A stretch of 6,624 nt of DNA from positions 1 through 6,624 of the forward strand of contig JBFXJF010000059.1 of the NCBI GenBank assembly GCA_050175155.1. Direction: 5' to 3'. This document shows positions 5,001 to 6,624 of the stretch, piece after piece (position 1 is the stretch's first letter; each line of letters opens with the position of its first letter). A model generated the notes under the pieces. That model was given only the letters and a program-made list of their open reading frames with translations, had not been told where the DNA came from and made no database searches. This DNA is from JBFXJF01 sp050175155 (GTDB lineage Bacteria; Bacillota; Bacilli; Tepidibacillales; Tepidibacillaceae). The translations under genes were made by a program, and so were the position numbers.

Positions 5001-6329
5001 ATGAAATTAAAAGAAGGTATTGTTAAACTTTTTAATAGTAAAATATTTTATCTTTTACTATTTCAAACGATAGTTTTTCTTCTATTTATGATAGTATTAC
5101 CCCAATATTGGATAGTGCTTTTAACTATTTGTATAGTGAGTTTTATTGGTAGTTTTTTCATTTTTTACTATCCTTATAATATGAATATATTAAATTCTCA
5201 AAGTGGATACACATCGTTTAATAATACATTGTTGATTGCCAATGAAACTTTATCTCATCTTAGACAAGGATTAAATGAGGAATCCGCGTTAATCATTGCT
5301 GAAATAATAAAAAATATAAGTGATGTTGCTGCGGTTGCGATTACTGATACAAATAATGTGTTGGCATTTATTGGAGAGGGATGTGAAAACCATCCAGTTG
5401 GTAAGCCAATTGTTACAAATGCTACTAAAAGTGTAATTCAGACTGGAAGAAGTAAAATAATTAATAGTAAACAAGGATTTGATTGTCAAGAAAAGACTTG
5501 CAATTGTCCATTAGAATCTGCTGTAATAGTACCTTTAATTAATAAAAATAAAGTAATTGGGACTTTGAAATTATATCAAACCAAAAAGGGTAATATACCT
5601 GATTATATTATAAGACTAGCTAATGGGTTAGCTCAAATACTTAGTATGCAAATAGAGTTAGTTGAATTAGAACATCAAGCTCAACTAACAACTGAGGCTC
5701 AATTAGATGCTCTTCAGGCTCAAATAAATCCGCATTTTCTTTTTAATGCTTTAAATACTGTAAATATGTATATATTAAAGGATCCTGAGTATGCACGTTT
5801 TTTGTTAGTTAGGCTTTCAACATTATTAAGATATTTACTTGGGAGCAGCGGACGCTTTATTTCAATAAGAGAAGAAATGAAATATATAGATAATTATGTT
5901 GTTATAGAGGAAGCACGTTTTATTGGTAAAATAAAAGTAGTTATTGAGGTTGATGAAGAAGTGAAAAGTTGTAAAATACCAGTTTTCACAATACAACCAT
6001 TAGTAAATAATGCTATTTTACATGGCGTTTTACCTAAAGTAGGCGCTGGAATTATAAAGATATCAGCTCACAAGTTAATTGATGATGTTGTAATATCTGT
6101 AGAGGATAATGGAATAGGTATTCCACAAGAGGACATTCAAAAGGTATTTGAACCTAGATATGGTTCAGGTTGTGGTGTTGGTATATCCAATGTTAATGAA
6201 AGATTAAAAATCTTATATGGTGATAATTGTGGATTAAAAATTGAAAGTAGCGATGGCAAAGGCACAAAGGCATGGTTTAAAATCCCTTATAGTATTGTAG
6301 AAGAGAAGCAGGTGATAGAATGCAGTTAA
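5001..6329 (+). CDS. LytS/BtsS-class sensor histidine kinase with GAF domain and two-helix membrane anchor
   Basis: A 442-residue membrane kinase of the His_kinase (PF06580) class, which usually phosphorylates LytTR regulators. Order: two membrane helices (about 14-33 and 36-57) with almost no external loop, a cytoplasmic GAF domain (about 75-215), a short helical linker, the phospho-acceptor box QINPHFLFNALNTV with His245, and an HATPase domain. The latter has the N box QPLVNNAILHG (332-342), DNGIGIP (369-375) and a glycine lid near 388-394 followed by ISNVNERL. All catalytic motifs are present. It lacks the 5TM receptor domain of true LytS and BtsS, so ligand sensing probably falls to the GAF domain, which carries Cys128, Cys162, Cys167 and Cys169 (C-x4-C-x-C-P-L). 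The response regulator start overlaps its last ten bases. By analogy with BtsSR and LytST it may sense a carboxylate or redox state and control the nearby symporter; this is inference. It is not called lytS because the receptor differs. Confidence 0.93.
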   Translation: MKLKEGIVKLFNSKIFYLLLFQTIVFLLFMIVLPQYWIVLLTICIVSFIGSFFIFYYPYNMNILNSQSGYTSFNNTLLIANETLSHLRQGLNEESALIIAEIIKNISDVAAVAITDTNNVLAFIGEGCENHPVGKPIVTNATKSVIQTGRSKIINSKQGFDCQEKTCNCPLESAVIVPLINKNKVIGTLKLYQTKKGNIPDYIIRLANGLAQILSMQIELVELEHQAQLTTEAQLDALQAQINPHFLFNALNTVNMYILKDPEYARFLLVRLSTLLRYLLGSSGRFISIREEMKYIDNYVVIEEARFIGKIKVVIEVDEEVKSCKIPVFTIQPLVNNAILHGVLPKVGAGIIKISAHKLIDDVVISVEDNGIGIPQEDIQKVFEPRYGSGCGVGISNVNERLKILYGDNCGLKIESSDGKGTKAWFKIPYSIVEEKQVIECS

Positions 6330-6624
6330 GAGCACTGATAGTAGACGATGAATATCCGGCTCGCGAAGAACTTCGATTTCTACTTAGTAATTATGAAAAT
6401 ATAAAGGTAGTTGGGGAGGCTACTAGTGTTTCTGAAGCACTAACTTTAATAGAGGCTATTGATTATCAATTAGTCTTTTTAGATATTAATTTTCCTATTA
6501 ATAATGGCATTGATATTGGAATTGCTATACAAAACCTCCCTAATCCACCTCTTATTATTTATGTTACTGCCTATGAGTCATATGCATTAAATGCTTTTGA
6601 TGTTGATGCAATTGACTATATTCT
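6320..6624 (+). CDS. Response regulator, LytTR-type expected (receiver domain only in window)
   Basis: The first 101 residues are a receiver domain: acidic pocket Asp9-Asp10 in LIVDDEYPAREEL (6-18), phospho-acceptor Asp55 in VFLDINFP (52-59), Thr83 in YVTAYESYALNAFDVDAIDY (81-100). The LIVDDE-P-AREEL start and the T-A-Y-x-x-Y-A-L-x-A-F motif are typical of the LytR/AlgR class partnered with PF06580 kinases. The output domain, expected to be LytTR, is beyond the right edge and so not seen. The ATG at 6320 overlaps the kinase end by ten bases in another frame, with AGGTG (6310-6314) five bases upstream, so the pair is translationally coupled. The receiver looks intact; the conserved Lys lies just past the edge. 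It is the obvious candidate to bind the 21-bp-period direct repeats at 3867-3899 and 4845-4877. Confidence 0.92.
   Translation, partial: MQLRALIVDDEYPAREELRFLLSNYENIKVVGEATSVSEALTLIEAIDYQLVFLDINFPINNGIDIGIAIQNLPNPPLIIYVTAYESYALNAFDVDAIDYI

Noticed and set aside
5289..5489. Minus-strand open frame of about 66 codons
   Set aside because: It is antisense to the GAF-coding part of the kinase, with Ser/Asn-rich shadow composition.
5001..6624. Naming the pair lytS/lytR (autolysis and murein control)
   Set aside because: The kinase lacks the LytS 5TM receptor and no lrgAB-like genes are in the window; only the class of kinase and regulator is supported.

Overview
This is an AT-rich window with strong purine-rich ribosome binding sites (GGAGGT, or runs of five to six G), TTG as well as ATG starts, and Firmicute-type families. 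It suggests a low-GC Bacillota, most likely Clostridia in the broad sense. The genus cannot be told from the sequence. No tRNA, rRNA, insertion sequence or CRISPR array was seen.

Layout. Positions 1-3764 hold four minus-strand genes read leftwards from a control region at about 3765-3998. In transcription order they are a DUF4212 small membrane subunit (3764-3477), its large sodium:solute symporter partner of the VC_2705 subfamily (3473-1788), a hairpin terminator with an offset T tract (1748-1713), an unrecognised 138-residue membrane protein (1676-1260), and a cNMP-binding/CBS/DUF294 nucleotidyltransferase-like protein that starts with TTG at 1222 and runs off the left edge. A strong palindromic terminator (3999-4032) ends the next minus-strand gene, a stand-alone DnaQ-family DEDDh 3'-5' exonuclease (4762-4031). 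Divergent from it, on the plus strand, are a LytS/BtsS-class histidine kinase (5001-6329) and an overlapping response regulator (from 6320), cut by the right edge.

How it may work. The window combines a carboxylate-type transporter with a LytS/LytTR-type two-component system, as in the known pairs BtsSR-BtsT, YpdAB-YhjX and LytST-PftAB. The most notable find is non-coding. Both control regions, upstream of the transporter operon (3867-3899) and between the exonuclease and the kinase (4845-4877), carry the same direct repeat, about TAAATGGTNATT, with copies exactly 21 bp apart. That spacing and much of the motif fit what is known of LytTR-type regulators, so the locus looks like a self-contained sensor-transporter regulon. 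Its putative sites also lie in front of the exonuclease. This is inference: the LytTR DNA-binding domain is outside the window and the transported substrate is unknown.
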